Assembly: GCA_002477475.1 (NCBI GenBank)
Contig: DLPX01000069.1
Coordinates: 1,200-46,398 of the forward strand
Length of the DNA stretch: 45,199 bases
Direction: 5' to 3'
From: Proteobacteria bacterium UBA7447
GTDB taxonomy: Bacteria; Pseudomonadota; Gammaproteobacteria; Arenicellales; UBA868
Shown here: piece after piece, positions 8,701-16,533 of the stretch
Layout: each line of letters opens with the position of its first letter
Numbering within the stretch: position 1 is the stretch's first letter
Translations under genes and position numbers: made by a program
The notes under the pieces: model-generated
The model's input: only the letters and a program-made list of their open reading frames with translations
Told to the model about the DNA's origin: nothing
Database searches by the model: none

Positions 8701-9252
8701 ATGAGCGACTCTGACCTCGTCTGGATGGACCTCGAAATGACCGGGCTTAATCCTAAGTCGGATTTGATCATTGAGATTGCCACCGTCGTCACAGACGCTC
8801 ACCTGAATCTTTTGGCTCAGGGCCCCGTGTTGGCGATTCACCAGTCAAATACTGTCCTGTCGAAGATGGATGACTGGAATCAGACCACCCATTCCCGGAC
8901 AGGGTTGCTCGATAGGGTCAAGGCGTCAAACTTGACCCATGCTGATGCTGAGTCAGCGACTTTGACGTTTCTTCAGGAACATCTCGACCCAGGCAAGTCA
9001 CCCTTGTGCGGCAACAGCATCTGTCAGGATCGGCGCTTCCTGGCCGAACACATGCCGGACCTCGAGTCTTTCCTGCACTACAGGAACCTCGACGTGAGCA
9101 GCATTAAGGAGCTTGCTGTGAGGTGGCGGCCGGGATTAGCGGGCGGGTTTTCCAAGAAAGGGGGACATCGCGCGCTCGACGATATCCTTGAGTCAATCGA
9201 AGAGCTCAAATATTACCGCGAGCATTTCTTTAATATTCCTGCCCCGCAATAG
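8701..9252 (+). CDS. orn: Oligoribonuclease
   Basis: This 183-residue DEDDh exonuclease degrades di- to pentanucleotides, including pGpG from cyclic-di-GMP breakdown. The acidic DxE motif is in VWMDLEMTGLNP (residues 6-17), the second Asp is in NSICQDRRFL, and the terminal H and D are in GHRALDDILESI. The ATG at 8701 is preferred over the GTG at 8695, since the family begins close to the W-x-D-x-E motif. No strong Shine-Dalgarno is seen. Its 3' end overlaps that of the convergent queG by 23 bases. Confidence 0.95.
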   Translation: MSDSDLVWMDLEMTGLNPKSDLIIEIATVVTDAHLNLLAQGPVLAIHQSNTVLSKMDDWNQTTHSRTGLLDRVKASNLTHADAESATLTFLQEHLDPGKSPLCGNSICQDRRFLAEHMPDLESFLHYRNLDVSSIKELAVRWRPGLAGGFSKKGGHRALDDILESIEELKYYREHFFNIPAPQ

Positions 9253-10324
9253 TCGAAGCATCCGGCGCGCCAAGGCGCTGCAGAGCCCAGATAATGTGCT
9301 CGTCCACCATTGCCGACACCTTTCCCAACCGGGATCGCAGGGCATCGGTCGCGGCGGCAGTCGAGATACCGTTGCCTAATGCGACCGCAACATTTCTCAT
9401 CCATCGCTCGTAGCCCAGCCGCCGCAAAGGGCTGCCGTTTGTGTATTGCTCAAACTGCTCGGCCGACCAAAGGAATACTTCCACCAGTTCTGGATCGGCA
9501 AGTCCATGACGGGGAGCAAACAGAGGATCGCCTTTTTTCGGACTCCCGTTGTGGGGACAGACAAGCTGGCAGTCATCACAGCCGAAAACCCGGTTGCCTA
9601 TCAGTCCCCGCAATGACTCCGGAATTGCAGTTTTGTGCTCGATGGTTAGGTAAGCAATGCAGCGTCTGGCGTCCAGTTTATACGGGATGTCGAGCGCGCC
9701 CGTTGGGCAGGCCGTGGAGCATCGGGAGCAGGTGCCGCAATGGTCGGGGTGAGGCGGGTCGACGGGCAGTGGAAGATCTGTATAGAGTTCTCCGAGAAAA
9801 AACCAGGATCCCGTTTGCGTGTCGATCAGATTAGTGTGCTTTCCTATCCAGCCGAGTCCAGCAGCCTGTCCGAGAGGTTTCTCCATCACCGGCGCGCTGT
9901 CGGCAAAAGCCCGGTAGGAGAAGGGGCCTATTTTTTCGGTAATCTGGTCGGCTAACTTCTGCAACCTCCGGCGCATCGGGCGATGATAGTCCCTTCCCAG
10001 GGCATACCGGGCGATGTACGCTTTTTCTGGATCCCAAAGGGTCTCCTGAGTACGCCCGTCGGAATCATGCCAGTAACCCAGCCTAACGCTGATGATTCGA
10101 CAAGTATTGGGAACAAGGTGGTCAGGGTGTGTACGCTCAGCGACGTGGGTGCTCATGAAGTCCATCTCTCCGTGCCACCCTCTTTGGAGCCAATTTTGTA
10201 GTTCAGCGCCGGCGCCGGAGAGTTCGCCCGGCGAAATTCCCACAGCATCAAAACCCAGATCCTGCCCCCACTTCCGAATGTCCTGACTGAGTTGCGCCAG
10301 AGCTTTGTCCGAGAGGTTTTGCAT
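9230..10324 (-). CDS. queG: Epoxyqueuosine reductase QueG
   Basis: The 364-residue cobalamin- and iron-sulfur-dependent enzyme performs the last step of queuosine synthesis, reducing epoxyqueuosine to queuosine in tRNA wobble positions. The N-terminal segment GFDAVGISPGE and the WIGKHTNLI region are typical. Two [4Fe-4S] motifs are visible: CGTCSRCSTACPTGAL and a second cluster including CDDCQLVCPHN. The ATG at 10324 follows an in-frame GTG at 10327. No Shine-Dalgarno is visible, and a -10-like element lies 6 bases upstream, so the mRNA may be leaderless. It is divergent from nnr, as in E. coli (yjeS/yjeF). Confidence 0.95.
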   Translation of the reverse strand: MQNLSDKALAQLSQDIRKWGQDLGFDAVGISPGELSGAGAELQNWLQRGWHGEMDFMSTHVAERTHPDHLVPNTCRIISVRLGYWHDSDGRTQETLWDPEKAYIARYALGRDYHRPMRRRLQKLADQITEKIGPFSYRAFADSAPVMEKPLGQAAGLGWIGKHTNLIDTQTGSWFFLGELYTDLPLPVDPPHPDHCGTCSRCSTACPTGALDIPYKLDARRCIAYLTIEHKTAIPESLRGLIGNRVFGCDDCQLVCPHNGSPKKGDPLFAPRHGLADPELVEVFLWSAEQFEQYTNGSPLRRLGYERWMRNVAVALGNGISTAAATDALRSRLGKVSAMVDEHIIWALQRLGAPDASTIAGQEY

Positions 10325-10329
10325 CACGT

Positions 10330-10336
10330 TATGATA
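10330..10336. promoter_or_regulatory. Symmetric -10 element shared by queG and nnr
   Basis: On the plus strand TATGAT (10330-10335) lies 6 bases before the nnr ATG at 10342. On the minus strand TATCAT (10336-10331) lies 6 bases before the queG ATG at 10324. The two predicted start sites would be the A of each start codon, 18 bases apart. A possible plus -35 is TTGTCC (10305-10310, spacer 19); no good minus -35 was found. Neither gene has a visible Shine-Dalgarno. The geometry is seen directly; promoter activity is inferred. Confidence 0.5.
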
Positions 10337-10341
10337 GCCTG

Positions 10342-11835
10342 ATGAACGTAAGCCAACACCTTCTTTGCAAAACTGATCAGATCCGATTGCTGGAAGAGGC
10401 GATGATAGCTTCGGGCCGTAGCGCGGAAGCCCTTATGGAAGCTGCGGGTCGTGCCGCTTTCCGGGCGTTGCGTCAGCGTTGGCCCCGTGCCCACGTGATC
10501 ACTGTCTATTGCGGTAAAGGCAATAACGGGGGCGATGGTTATGTGCTGGCCAGAATTGCGAAGAATGCGGGGCTTTGGGTAAGGATGGTCTCACTCGGCG
10601 AGCCCGCGACGCCCGAGGCGCTAGCGGCAAAACATCGAGCCTTGTCTGCAGGACTGATTTCTGAGAATCACTCGAACGAGTTGCTTAATAAGACCCAGAT
10701 TGTGGTTGATGCCTTGCTTGGCATAGGGGTGTCCGGAAGCGTTCGGGAGCCCTTAGCTTCTTTGATCGGAGAGATTAACCAATCGGAGACCCCCTGCCTC
10801 TCACTGGATGTCCCCTCCGGCCTTAATGCGGACACCGGCAGCGCTCGCGGCGGAGCGGTGAGTGCGGAGATGACCGTCACCTTTATCTGCAATAAGCCCG
10901 GCCTCATGACGGGCGAGGGACCTGACTACGCCGGGCAAGTAATCCTCGAGGATCTGCAAGCGGGCAGTGGGGCCGATATCGAGCAACCATTATTGCAGGC
11001 TTGGGGCTTTCGGCTTGACGAAAAGTGGGTGAGCGAGAATATGCCGGGCCGAAAAGAGAGCGCCCACAAAGGGAGTGCCGGCCACGTTTTAGTGGTAGGG
11101 GGCGGTCCAGGGATGGCTGGAGCGCCCATCCTGGCAGGGGTCGCAGCGCTGCGGATGGGTGCAGGCCGGGTCAGCATTGCGTGCCACCCGGACAGTCATA
11201 GTGCGGGCGGGACTTGCCCCGAGTTGATGGTCAGAGCAGTGAGGGATAAAGAAGAGATGTCCCGGCTGCTGGCCAACGCAGATGTTTTGGTCATTGGTCC
11301 AGGACTCGGGCAGACGGCGTGGGCTAAGGAGATGTACGACGTGTGCGTCGAGGGAACGGGACGAAAAGTGATCGACGCCGACGGGCTTAACCTGCTCGCC
11401 CGGAATCCGAGAACGCTAGAGCGCTCGATATTGACCCCTCATCCCGGAGAAGCCGGAAGGCTTGCCGCAATAAGCCCCAAAAAAGTTCAGGCGAACCGCC
11501 CTGAAGCCATCGAAGAGCTCGCATCTAGATTCAACGCCACTTGCGTCCTTAAAGGGGCCGGAACACTGGTAGCCCAGTCAGGGTATCCGGTCATGCTCTG
11601 CAATCGGGGCCACGCAGGAATGGCCACACCCGGGATGGGTGATGTGTTGAGCGGCATCATCGGCGCATTGATGGCTCAGGGAGCAACCGCGCATCTTGCT
11701 GCGGGGATTGGGGTGTGGTGTCATGCGGTCGCCGCAGATCTTGCCGGGGCCGCCGCGGGCAGGCTTGGAATGTGTGCGAGCGATTTGAACCCTTATCTCA
11801 GGAAGCTGAGATCGGGAAGGCCCGTGAGAGAATAG
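10342..11835 (+). CDS. nnr: Bifunctional NAD(P)HX epimerase/dehydratase
   Basis: The 497-residue enzyme repairs hydrated NADH and NADPH. The N-terminal epimerase domain (about 1-215) has CGKGNNGGDGYVLARI, the DALLGIGVSG loop and DVPSGLNADTG. The C-terminal ADP-dependent dehydratase domain (ribokinase-like fold) has VVGGGPGMAGAPILAG, VIGPGLGQ, LTPHPGEAGRL and GMATPGMGDVLSG. The domain order and length match E. coli YjeF/Nnr (515). The start at 10342 lacks a Shine-Dalgarno and may be leaderless. It is followed 4 bases later by tsaE, the classical yjeF-yjeE order. Confidence 0.95.
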   Translation: MNVSQHLLCKTDQIRLLEEAMIASGRSAEALMEAAGRAAFRALRQRWPRAHVITVYCGKGNNGGDGYVLARIAKNAGLWVRMVSLGEPATPEALAAKHRALSAGLISENHSNELLNKTQIVVDALLGIGVSGSVREPLASLIGEINQSETPCLSLDVPSGLNADTGSARGGAVSAEMTVTFICNKPGLMTGEGPDYAGQVILEDLQAGSGADIEQPLLQAWGFRLDEKWVSENMPGRKESAHKGSAGHVLVVGGGPGMAGAPILAGVAALRMGAGRVSIACHPDSHSAGGTCPELMVRAVRDKEEMSRLLANADVLVIGPGLGQTAWAKEMYDVCVEGTGRKVIDADGLNLLARNPRTLERSILTPHPGEAGRLAAISPKKVQANRPEAIEELASRFNATCVLKGAGTLVAQSGYPVMLCNRGHAGMATPGMGDVLSGIIGALMAQGATAHLAAGIGVWCHAVAADLAGAAAGRLGMCASDLNPYLRKLRSGRPVRE

Positions 11836-11839
11836 AGAT

Positions 11840-12259
11840 ATGGAAGGAGACTATCTGCTACGGGATGCAAGCGAAACCCAGGCGCTAGGCCAATCATTCG
11901 GGGTTAAGGTGACCGCACCGACCGTGATTCATCTGCAGGGCGATCTCGGGTCCGGCAAGACCACGTTTATCCAAGGTTTGGTGCGAGGTCTCGGCGCCGA
12001 TGTGGCGGTGCTCAGTCCCACCTACACACTGGTGGAGGAGTACACGACCGAGAAAGGTCAGGTTCACCATCTGGATCTTTATCGAATCGCTGGCGCGGAA
12101 GAGGCAGAGAGCCTTGGGCTACGCGATCGTTGTGGCTCGGACGACATTGTTTTGATTGAATGGCCCGATCGTGGTGGTCAGGCGGTGCCGAGGCCCAACT
12201 GGACAGTTTCTTTGGAGTATCTGGATACCGGCAGATCCGCCTCAATCGTCAAAACTTGA
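11840..12259 (+). CDS. tsaE: tRNA threonylcarbamoyladenosine biosynthesis ATPase TsaE
   Basis: The 139-residue P-loop ATPase works with TsaB, TsaC and TsaD to make t6A at position 37 of ANN-decoding tRNAs. The Walker A motif GDLGSGKTTF lies near residues 34-43, followed by SPTYTLVEEY and the VHHLDLYRI segment that is typical of the family. Length is close to the 153 residues of E. coli YjeE. The start follows the nnr stop by 4 bases with a purine-rich GAGAG upstream. It is followed directly by amiB. Confidence 0.94.
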   Translation: MEGDYLLRDASETQALGQSFGVKVTAPTVIHLQGDLGSGKTTFIQGLVRGLGADVAVLSPTYTLVEEYTTEKGQVHHLDLYRIAGAEEAESLGLRDRCGSDDIVLIEWPDRGGQAVPRPNWTVSLEYLDTGRSASIVKT

Positions 12260-12261
12260 GA

Positions 12262-13569
12262 ATGGGAACGGCTTTCCATGGACTTTGGCCGACTGTCAGG
12301 CTCGGCATCATCACAATCATTTTCGGCTGGTCGCCGGGGGCCGATTGCGCATCAGGAGTGACCGATGTGCGGTTCTGGTATGGACCGGACAAGACTCGAC
12401 TGGTTCTCGAACTGACATCGGCAGTCACCTATCGCGTATTTTCCTTGGAGGATCCCGAGAGAATCGTAATCGATATCGATGAAGGTCAACTCGATCAGGG
12501 GATCGGTTTAACAAAAAAAGCGGGTGGCGCGGTTGCTCGGATCCGAAGTGGTCGGCCGGAGCCACGGATACTTCGAATCGTGCTCGATCTGCAGAAAAGA
12601 TCCACGTTCCACGCTTTCCTGCTGGATCCGAGCGGCTCATACCCCCATCGTCTTGTGATCGACCTGCTTCAGAGGGAAAACCGTGAGGAAGCCGACTCGT
12701 CTCAGTTGGATATTCGGGAAGAGGATTACTTGGTCGTAATTGACCCGGGTCATGGGGGTGAGGACCCTGGTGCAGTGGGGGGCAGCGGGGCATATGAAAA
12801 AGACGTGGCGTTGGGGATTGCGCGTAGGCTCAAACGAATCATCAATTGGGATGGTCGGTTAAGGGCGATCCTGACGCGGACCGACGATTACTATGTGAGC
12901 TTACGCAGGCGTGTGGCTTTTTCAATGCAGCGCAAAGCGGATGTGTTTTTATCGGTTCATGCAGATGCTGCACAGCGGAAAACGGCTGAAGGCGCTTCGG
13001 TCTATATATTATCGACCGGCGGCGCAAGCAGCGAGATGGGCAAGTGGCTAGCGCAGCGGGAGAATGCCGCGGATCTCGCAGGGGGAGTGGATATCGGCCA
13101 GCAGGATCCCTCTCTTCAGCGAACCTTGCTTGATATGGGACTCGATTGGAAGATTCGTGAGAGCCATGATCTAGGGCTCGCCTTACTTGAGGCGCTTGAA
13201 CAAGTCGGTGGGCTGCACAGCCAAACGGTTGGCCGGGCGGGCTTCGCGGTACTTAAAGCAGTAGATATTCCAGCCGTATTAATTGAGACCGGATTCATGA
13301 CCAATCCGACCCAGGAAAAGGCGTTGCAACAGGAACTCACGCAGGAGAGGATCGCGGGAGCCATCTACCGGGGATTGTCGGCGTACTGCGACCGGGATGA
13401 ACGTTGTCCCTCGAGAACGAGGAATGAGAGCGTCTATGTGGTTGCACCAGGCGATTCTCTACCGTTGATTGCCGCCCGCCTAGATGTCAGCGTCGCGGAC
13501 CTCAAGAAGCAAAATCCCACCAGGTCCGGACCTCTTCAGATCGGGCAAAAACTGAAGGTTCCCCAGTGA
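12262..13569 (+). CDS. amiB: N-acetylmuramoyl-L-alanine amidase AmiB (AMIN, Amidase_3, LysM)
   Basis: This 435-residue periplasmic zinc amidase cuts the stem peptide from peptidoglycan during daughter-cell separation. Starting at the ATG at 12262, an N-terminal signal peptide is visible (LGIITIIFGW core, likely cleavage after ADCA). An AMIN domain follows (VTDVRFWYGPDKTRLVLEL). The Amidase_3 domain has the zinc-site segments DPGHGGEDPGA, YEKDVAL, LSVHADA and ETGFMTN. A LysM repeat ends the protein (VAPGDSLPLIAARL to IGQKLKVPQ). Longer readings from 12160 or a TTG at 12256 are possible but would displace the signal peptide. mutL, its usual downstream neighbour in E. coli, is missing. Confidence 0.94.
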   Translation: MGTAFHGLWPTVRLGIITIIFGWSPGADCASGVTDVRFWYGPDKTRLVLELTSAVTYRVFSLEDPERIVIDIDEGQLDQGIGLTKKAGGAVARIRSGRPEPRILRIVLDLQKRSTFHAFLLDPSGSYPHRLVIDLLQRENREEADSSQLDIREEDYLVVIDPGHGGEDPGAVGGSGAYEKDVALGIARRLKRIINWDGRLRAILTRTDDYYVSLRRRVAFSMQRKADVFLSVHADAAQRKTAEGASVYILSTGGASSEMGKWLAQRENAADLAGGVDIGQQDPSLQRTLLDMGLDWKIRESHDLGLALLEALEQVGGLHSQTVGRAGFAVLKAVDIPAVLIETGFMTNPTQEKALQQELTQERIAGAIYRGLSAYCDRDERCPSRTRNESVYVVAPGDSLPLIAARLDVSVADLKKQNPTRSGPLQIGQKLKVPQ

Positions 13570-14531
13570 TTCGGAGTAGCTTGAATGCAGCCGACGGGAT
13601 TGATTTTCCCGTGATCTTTCTCGCTGGGACCACGGCATCTGGAAAGACCGAGCTTGCTCTTAAACTGGCTGAGGAATTTCCTATTGATCTCGTCAGTGTT
13701 GACTCGGGCCAGGTTTACCGGGGGATGGACATTGGCACAGCCAAACCCCCCCGGGAGGTACTGGACGGAGTGCCTCATGCGTTGATCGACATCCGTAATC
13801 TCGATTCACCGTATTCCGCTGCGGACTTTCAAAAAGATGCGTGGCAGTTTATTTTGCAAAGCCGCAGCCGCGGGCGAATCCCGTTGTGTGTGGGAGGGAC
13901 GCTATTTTATTTTTCGGCACTACTTCATGGTTTATCGAAAATGCCCCGCGCAGATGCAGCATTACGGGCCTCTCTGGAACAGGAGGCGAGGTCGATTGGT
14001 TGGGACGCCCTCTATGAACGACTACGCAAGCTAGCGCCAAAGCGGTCCCAGCAGATTGAGCCCCACGACCGACAACGTATTCTTCGGGCGCTTGAAGTTT
14101 GCGAATTGGGGGGAGAATCGGGTGCGGCCACCGAAAGGTCCGGAGGGTTGATGGACGCCGATGTCCCCGTGCTGAAGTTGTCTCTATTTATGTCGGACCG
14201 GGCAGTCCTGCACGAGCGGATCTCGCACCGATTTAAGCGAATGCTTGAGCAGGGATTTCTGGAAGAGGTCAAAAACCTGAGATCAGCATTCCCGGAAGCG
14301 CAACCGACTCCAGCGATGCGCAGTGTCGGATACCAACAGGCCTGGCATTACCTGGACGGAAAAATCAGCCGTCAACGGTTTGAAGAAGACGCCCAAACTG
14401 CGACGCGCAGACTCGCGAAAAGGCAGCTTACCTGGCTTCGTAACGACCCGGGTTGGATCTGGTTCGACGCACTTAACCCTGGTGTCATAGGCGCTACCTC
14501 ACGATTTCTCGCTTCGGCCGGTTGCGGATAA
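13566..14531 (+). CDS. miaA: tRNA dimethylallyltransferase MiaA
   Basis: The 321-residue enzyme adds the isopentenyl group to A37 of tRNAs that read UNN codons. The P-loop AGTTASGKTELALKLAEE and VDSGQVYRGMDIGTAKP near the N terminus are diagnostic. Y-x-x-R-L, DRQRILRALEV and the C-terminal AMRSVGYQQAW and TRRLAKRQLTWLR segments also fit. The family's usual S-x-x-x-Y-R motif reads SGQVYR here. The start is a GTG at 13566 overlapping the amiB stop as GTGA, which indicates translational coupling. hfq follows after a 232-base leader, as in E. coli. Confidence 0.95.
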   Translation: MIRSSLNAADGIDFPVIFLAGTTASGKTELALKLAEEFPIDLVSVDSGQVYRGMDIGTAKPPREVLDGVPHALIDIRNLDSPYSAADFQKDAWQFILQSRSRGRIPLCVGGTLFYFSALLHGLSKMPRADAALRASLEQEARSIGWDALYERLRKLAPKRSQQIEPHDRQRILRALEVCELGGESGAATERSGGLMDADVPVLKLSLFMSDRAVLHERISHRFKRMLEQGFLEEVKNLRSAFPEAQPTPAMRSVGYQQAWHYLDGKISRQRFEEDAQTATRRLAKRQLTWLRNDPGWIWFDALNPGVIGATSRFLASAGCG

Positions 14532-14544
14532 GCGGATCGCAGGG

Positions 14545-14573
14545 TTGAAATTTCGCCTATCGCCCCTTAAATT
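14545..14573 (+). promoter_or_regulatory. Possible hfq promoter
   Basis: TTGAAA (14545-14550) matches the -35 consensus at five of six positions. TAAATT (14568-14573) lies 17 bases downstream and matches the -10 at four of six. A start near 14580 would give an hfq leader of about 185 bases containing the nested hairpins. E. coli hfq also has promoters inside or after miaA. Pattern only. Confidence 0.35.
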
Positions 14574-14663
14574 GGACTAGTGGCGACTGGGAAGGTCCTA
14601 TCACGCCACAGAAACAATCATTATTAGCTACTGTGCACGCGCGCAACGTTGCCTCGGTCACCA

Positions 14664-14728
14664 GCACCGGCGTCTATATTTTGAGTATCGACTCAAAAAA
14701 TCGTCCTCCTGCTGAGTCTAGCCGGTGC
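14664..14728 (+). other. Nested hairpins in the hfq leader
   Basis: The outer arms GCACCGGC (14664-14671) and GCCGGTGC (14721-14728) are exact reverse complements. Inside, TTTTGAGT (14679-14686) pairs perfectly with ACTCAAAA (14691-14698) around ATCG. GACTCA (14690-14695) can instead pair with TGAGTC (14713-14718), so two mutually exclusive folds exist. The element ends 23 bases before the hfq Shine-Dalgarno. E. coli Hfq represses its own mRNA through its leader; the same role here is an inference. Confidence 0.6.
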
Positions 14729-14763
14729 CAGCCTGTGCACCATTTCCAGTCAGGAGTTTGTCT

Positions 14764-15036
14764 ATGAACCAGCAAAGAGCCGCGGCCCTCCAGGATCCCT
14801 TTCTTAATATATTACGTAAAGAGCGAATTCCGGTGTCTATTTACTTAGTGAACGGCATTAAGTTACAAGGTCAGGTCGAATCATTTGATGCGTTCGTTGT
14901 GCTCCTTCGAAACACCGTCAGTCAGTTGATCTACAAACACGCGATTTCAACCATTGTTCCGTCCCGCGCCGTCCACATTCCTTATGGTAGCGACGGGTTT
15001 GATGAACAAGAGTCAGACGCTGCGGCTGGGCAATAG
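14764..15036 (+). CDS. hfq: RNA chaperone Hfq
   Basis: The 90-residue Sm-like protein forms a hexamer that pairs small RNAs with mRNAs. The Sm core is clear: LQDPFLNILRKERIPVSIY, LVNGIKLQGQVESFD, and YKHAISTIVPSR, the last with the proximal-site Y-K-H. The rim basic patch is RKER. The residue equivalent to E. coli Gln41 is Ala (residue 43 here), next to the conserved Phe. The tail is short and acidic (DEQESDAA). The ATG at 14764 has AGGAG 7 bases upstream; a longer reading from 14725 has no support. It lies in the miaA-hfq-hflX order. Confidence 0.97.
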   Translation: MNQQRAAALQDPFLNILRKERIPVSIYLVNGIKLQGQVESFDAFVVLLRNTVSQLIYKHAISTIVPSRAVHIPYGSDGFDEQESDAAAGQ

Positions 15037-15086
15037 CGCTTGTATTTCACTTCTCGATCTTTTGGGTCGTTCCCGCGGGGATCTGT

Positions 15087-16454
15087 TTGACACGCGTTAT
15101 TGATCTATCGCCTCATTCTGATAGTCCAGAACGGGCAGTGCTGGTCCATCAGCGTCGGAACGGCAGTGTGACGGACTCAAACTTTGACGAGTTGCGCGGT
15201 CTTGCGGAATCGGCAGGCGGTTGTGTCGTAGCCTGCATCGGGGCAATGCGTCGGGCCCCGGAAGCTGGTACTTTTGTGGGACGCGGAAAAGCGCAGGAGA
15301 TTGCGGACGCGGTTACCGCACACTGCGCAGATCTAGTCATCATTGATCAAACTATCTCGCCTGTTCAGGAGCGTAACCTGGAGAAGATTACCCATTGCCG
15401 GGTGATAGACCGGACCCGACTGATTCTCGACATCTTCGCCCTTAGGGCTCAAACCCATGAAGGCAAACTTCAGGTGGAACTTGCTCAGCTGAGGCATCTT
15501 TCGACGCGGTTGGTCAGGGGGTGGACCCACCTCGAGAGACAGCGGGGCGGCATTGGTTTGCGGGGACCGGGGGAGACTCAATTGGAGACGGATCGAAGAC
15601 TTCTCAACGTGCGGATTCGGTACCTTCAGTCTCGACTCGTTAAGGTTGGCCTGCAAAGAGGCCTCCGTCGAAACCGCCGGCGTCGCGAGCGCGTGCCCAC
15701 GATCGCGATCGTGGGCTATACCAATGCCGGGAAGTCCTCACTGTTTAATAGGCTTGCGGACGCCAGCAGTTACAGCGCCGACCAACTGTTCGCCACCTTG
15801 GACCCTACCATGCGTAAACTGGAGCTACCGGGCTACGGCTCCGTCGTGCTGTCGGATACGGTAGGGTTCATCAAAGGTCTGCCGCACGCTCTGGTTCAGG
15901 CATTTCTCTCTACCCTGGAGGAGGTAAGTTCAGCAGACCTGCTCTTAAGGGTGACAGATGACGCGCAACCAGATTTACGGGAGCGGGAGTTGGAAGTAGA
16001 TAATGTTCTGGAAGAGATAGGTGCTTTGCAGATTCCAGCAATTACTGTTCGAAATAAATGCGATCTCAGTGGCAAGGCCACGGGGCGGGTGGATTCGTCG
16101 TCTGAAGAGAGAGCCATCGTTCGTGTCTCCGCGGAAACGGGTCAAGGAATGGACGCCTTGCTTGAAGAACTGGCTTCTCAGCTTGCGAAGACAAGACAAC
16201 CATGCGTCCTGAGGCTTCCGGCGGGACAAGGCCGCCTGCGAGCTCGAATATATGCCTTAACCGCGGTGGAGAAGGAGTCAGTCACCGAGCAAGGGGAGAT
16301 CGTGATTCGGGTGAGTGCCGATGCGCCAACGATAGGCCGTATTGAGAAGGATCCTGACTTCGATCCGTGTTTTTGGGTTGATCGCGGTCGCGCAGAGGGC
16401 GACAAAGTAGGGTGTGTGAAAGGAGGTTCAACGGAAGAACCCCGATACCCATGA
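15087..16454 (+). CDS. hflX: Ribosome-dissociating GTPase HflX
   Basis: The 455-residue GTPase splits stalled ribosomes under stress. The N-terminal HflX domain has the FVGRGKAQEIADAV segment, VIDQTISPVQERNLE and VIDRTRLILDIFALRAQTHE, followed by the GGIGLRGPGETQLE glycine-rich linker. The G domain has VGYTNAGKSSLFNRL (G1), SDTVGFIKGLPH (G3) and NKCD (G4). A C-terminal domain closes the protein. The start is a TTG at 15087 with GGGGA about 6 bases upstream. Length is close to that of E. coli (426), with a slightly longer N terminus. It lies in the hfq-hflX-hflKC operon order. Confidence 0.95.
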   Translation: MTRVIDLSPHSDSPERAVLVHQRRNGSVTDSNFDELRGLAESAGGCVVACIGAMRRAPEAGTFVGRGKAQEIADAVTAHCADLVIIDQTISPVQERNLEKITHCRVIDRTRLILDIFALRAQTHEGKLQVELAQLRHLSTRLVRGWTHLERQRGGIGLRGPGETQLETDRRLLNVRIRYLQSRLVKVGLQRGLRRNRRRRERVPTIAIVGYTNAGKSSLFNRLADASSYSADQLFATLDPTMRKLELPGYGSVVLSDTVGFIKGLPHALVQAFLSTLEEVSSADLLLRVTDDAQPDLRERELEVDNVLEEIGALQIPAITVRNKCDLSGKATGRVDSSSEERAIVRVSAETGQGMDALLEELASQLAKTRQPCVLRLPAGQGRLRARIYALTAVEKESVTEQGEIVIRVSADAPTIGRIEKDPDFDPCFWVDRGRAEGDKVGCVKGGSTEEPRYP

Positions 16455-16478
16455 TACTATCTATGAAGATTAATTAAT

Positions 16479-16496
16479 GTGCGGCTTTAACCGCGC
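16479..16496 (+). other. Small hairpin in the hflX-hflK gap
   Basis: GTGCGG (16479-16484) can pair with CCGCGC (16491-16496) around CTTTAA, with one G-U pair. No T-run follows. It lies 24 bases upstream of the hflK Shine-Dalgarno and may be a processing or stability site. Function unknown. Confidence 0.35.
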
Positions 16497-16533
16497 AACC
16501 TATGTAGTTAACAATAAAAGAGGGAGCTTAGAC

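Noticed and set aside
14649..14680. TTGCCT ... TATATT as an hfq promoter
   Set aside because: The spacer is 20 bases and the -10 sits inside the inner hairpin region; 14545-14573 is a better pattern.
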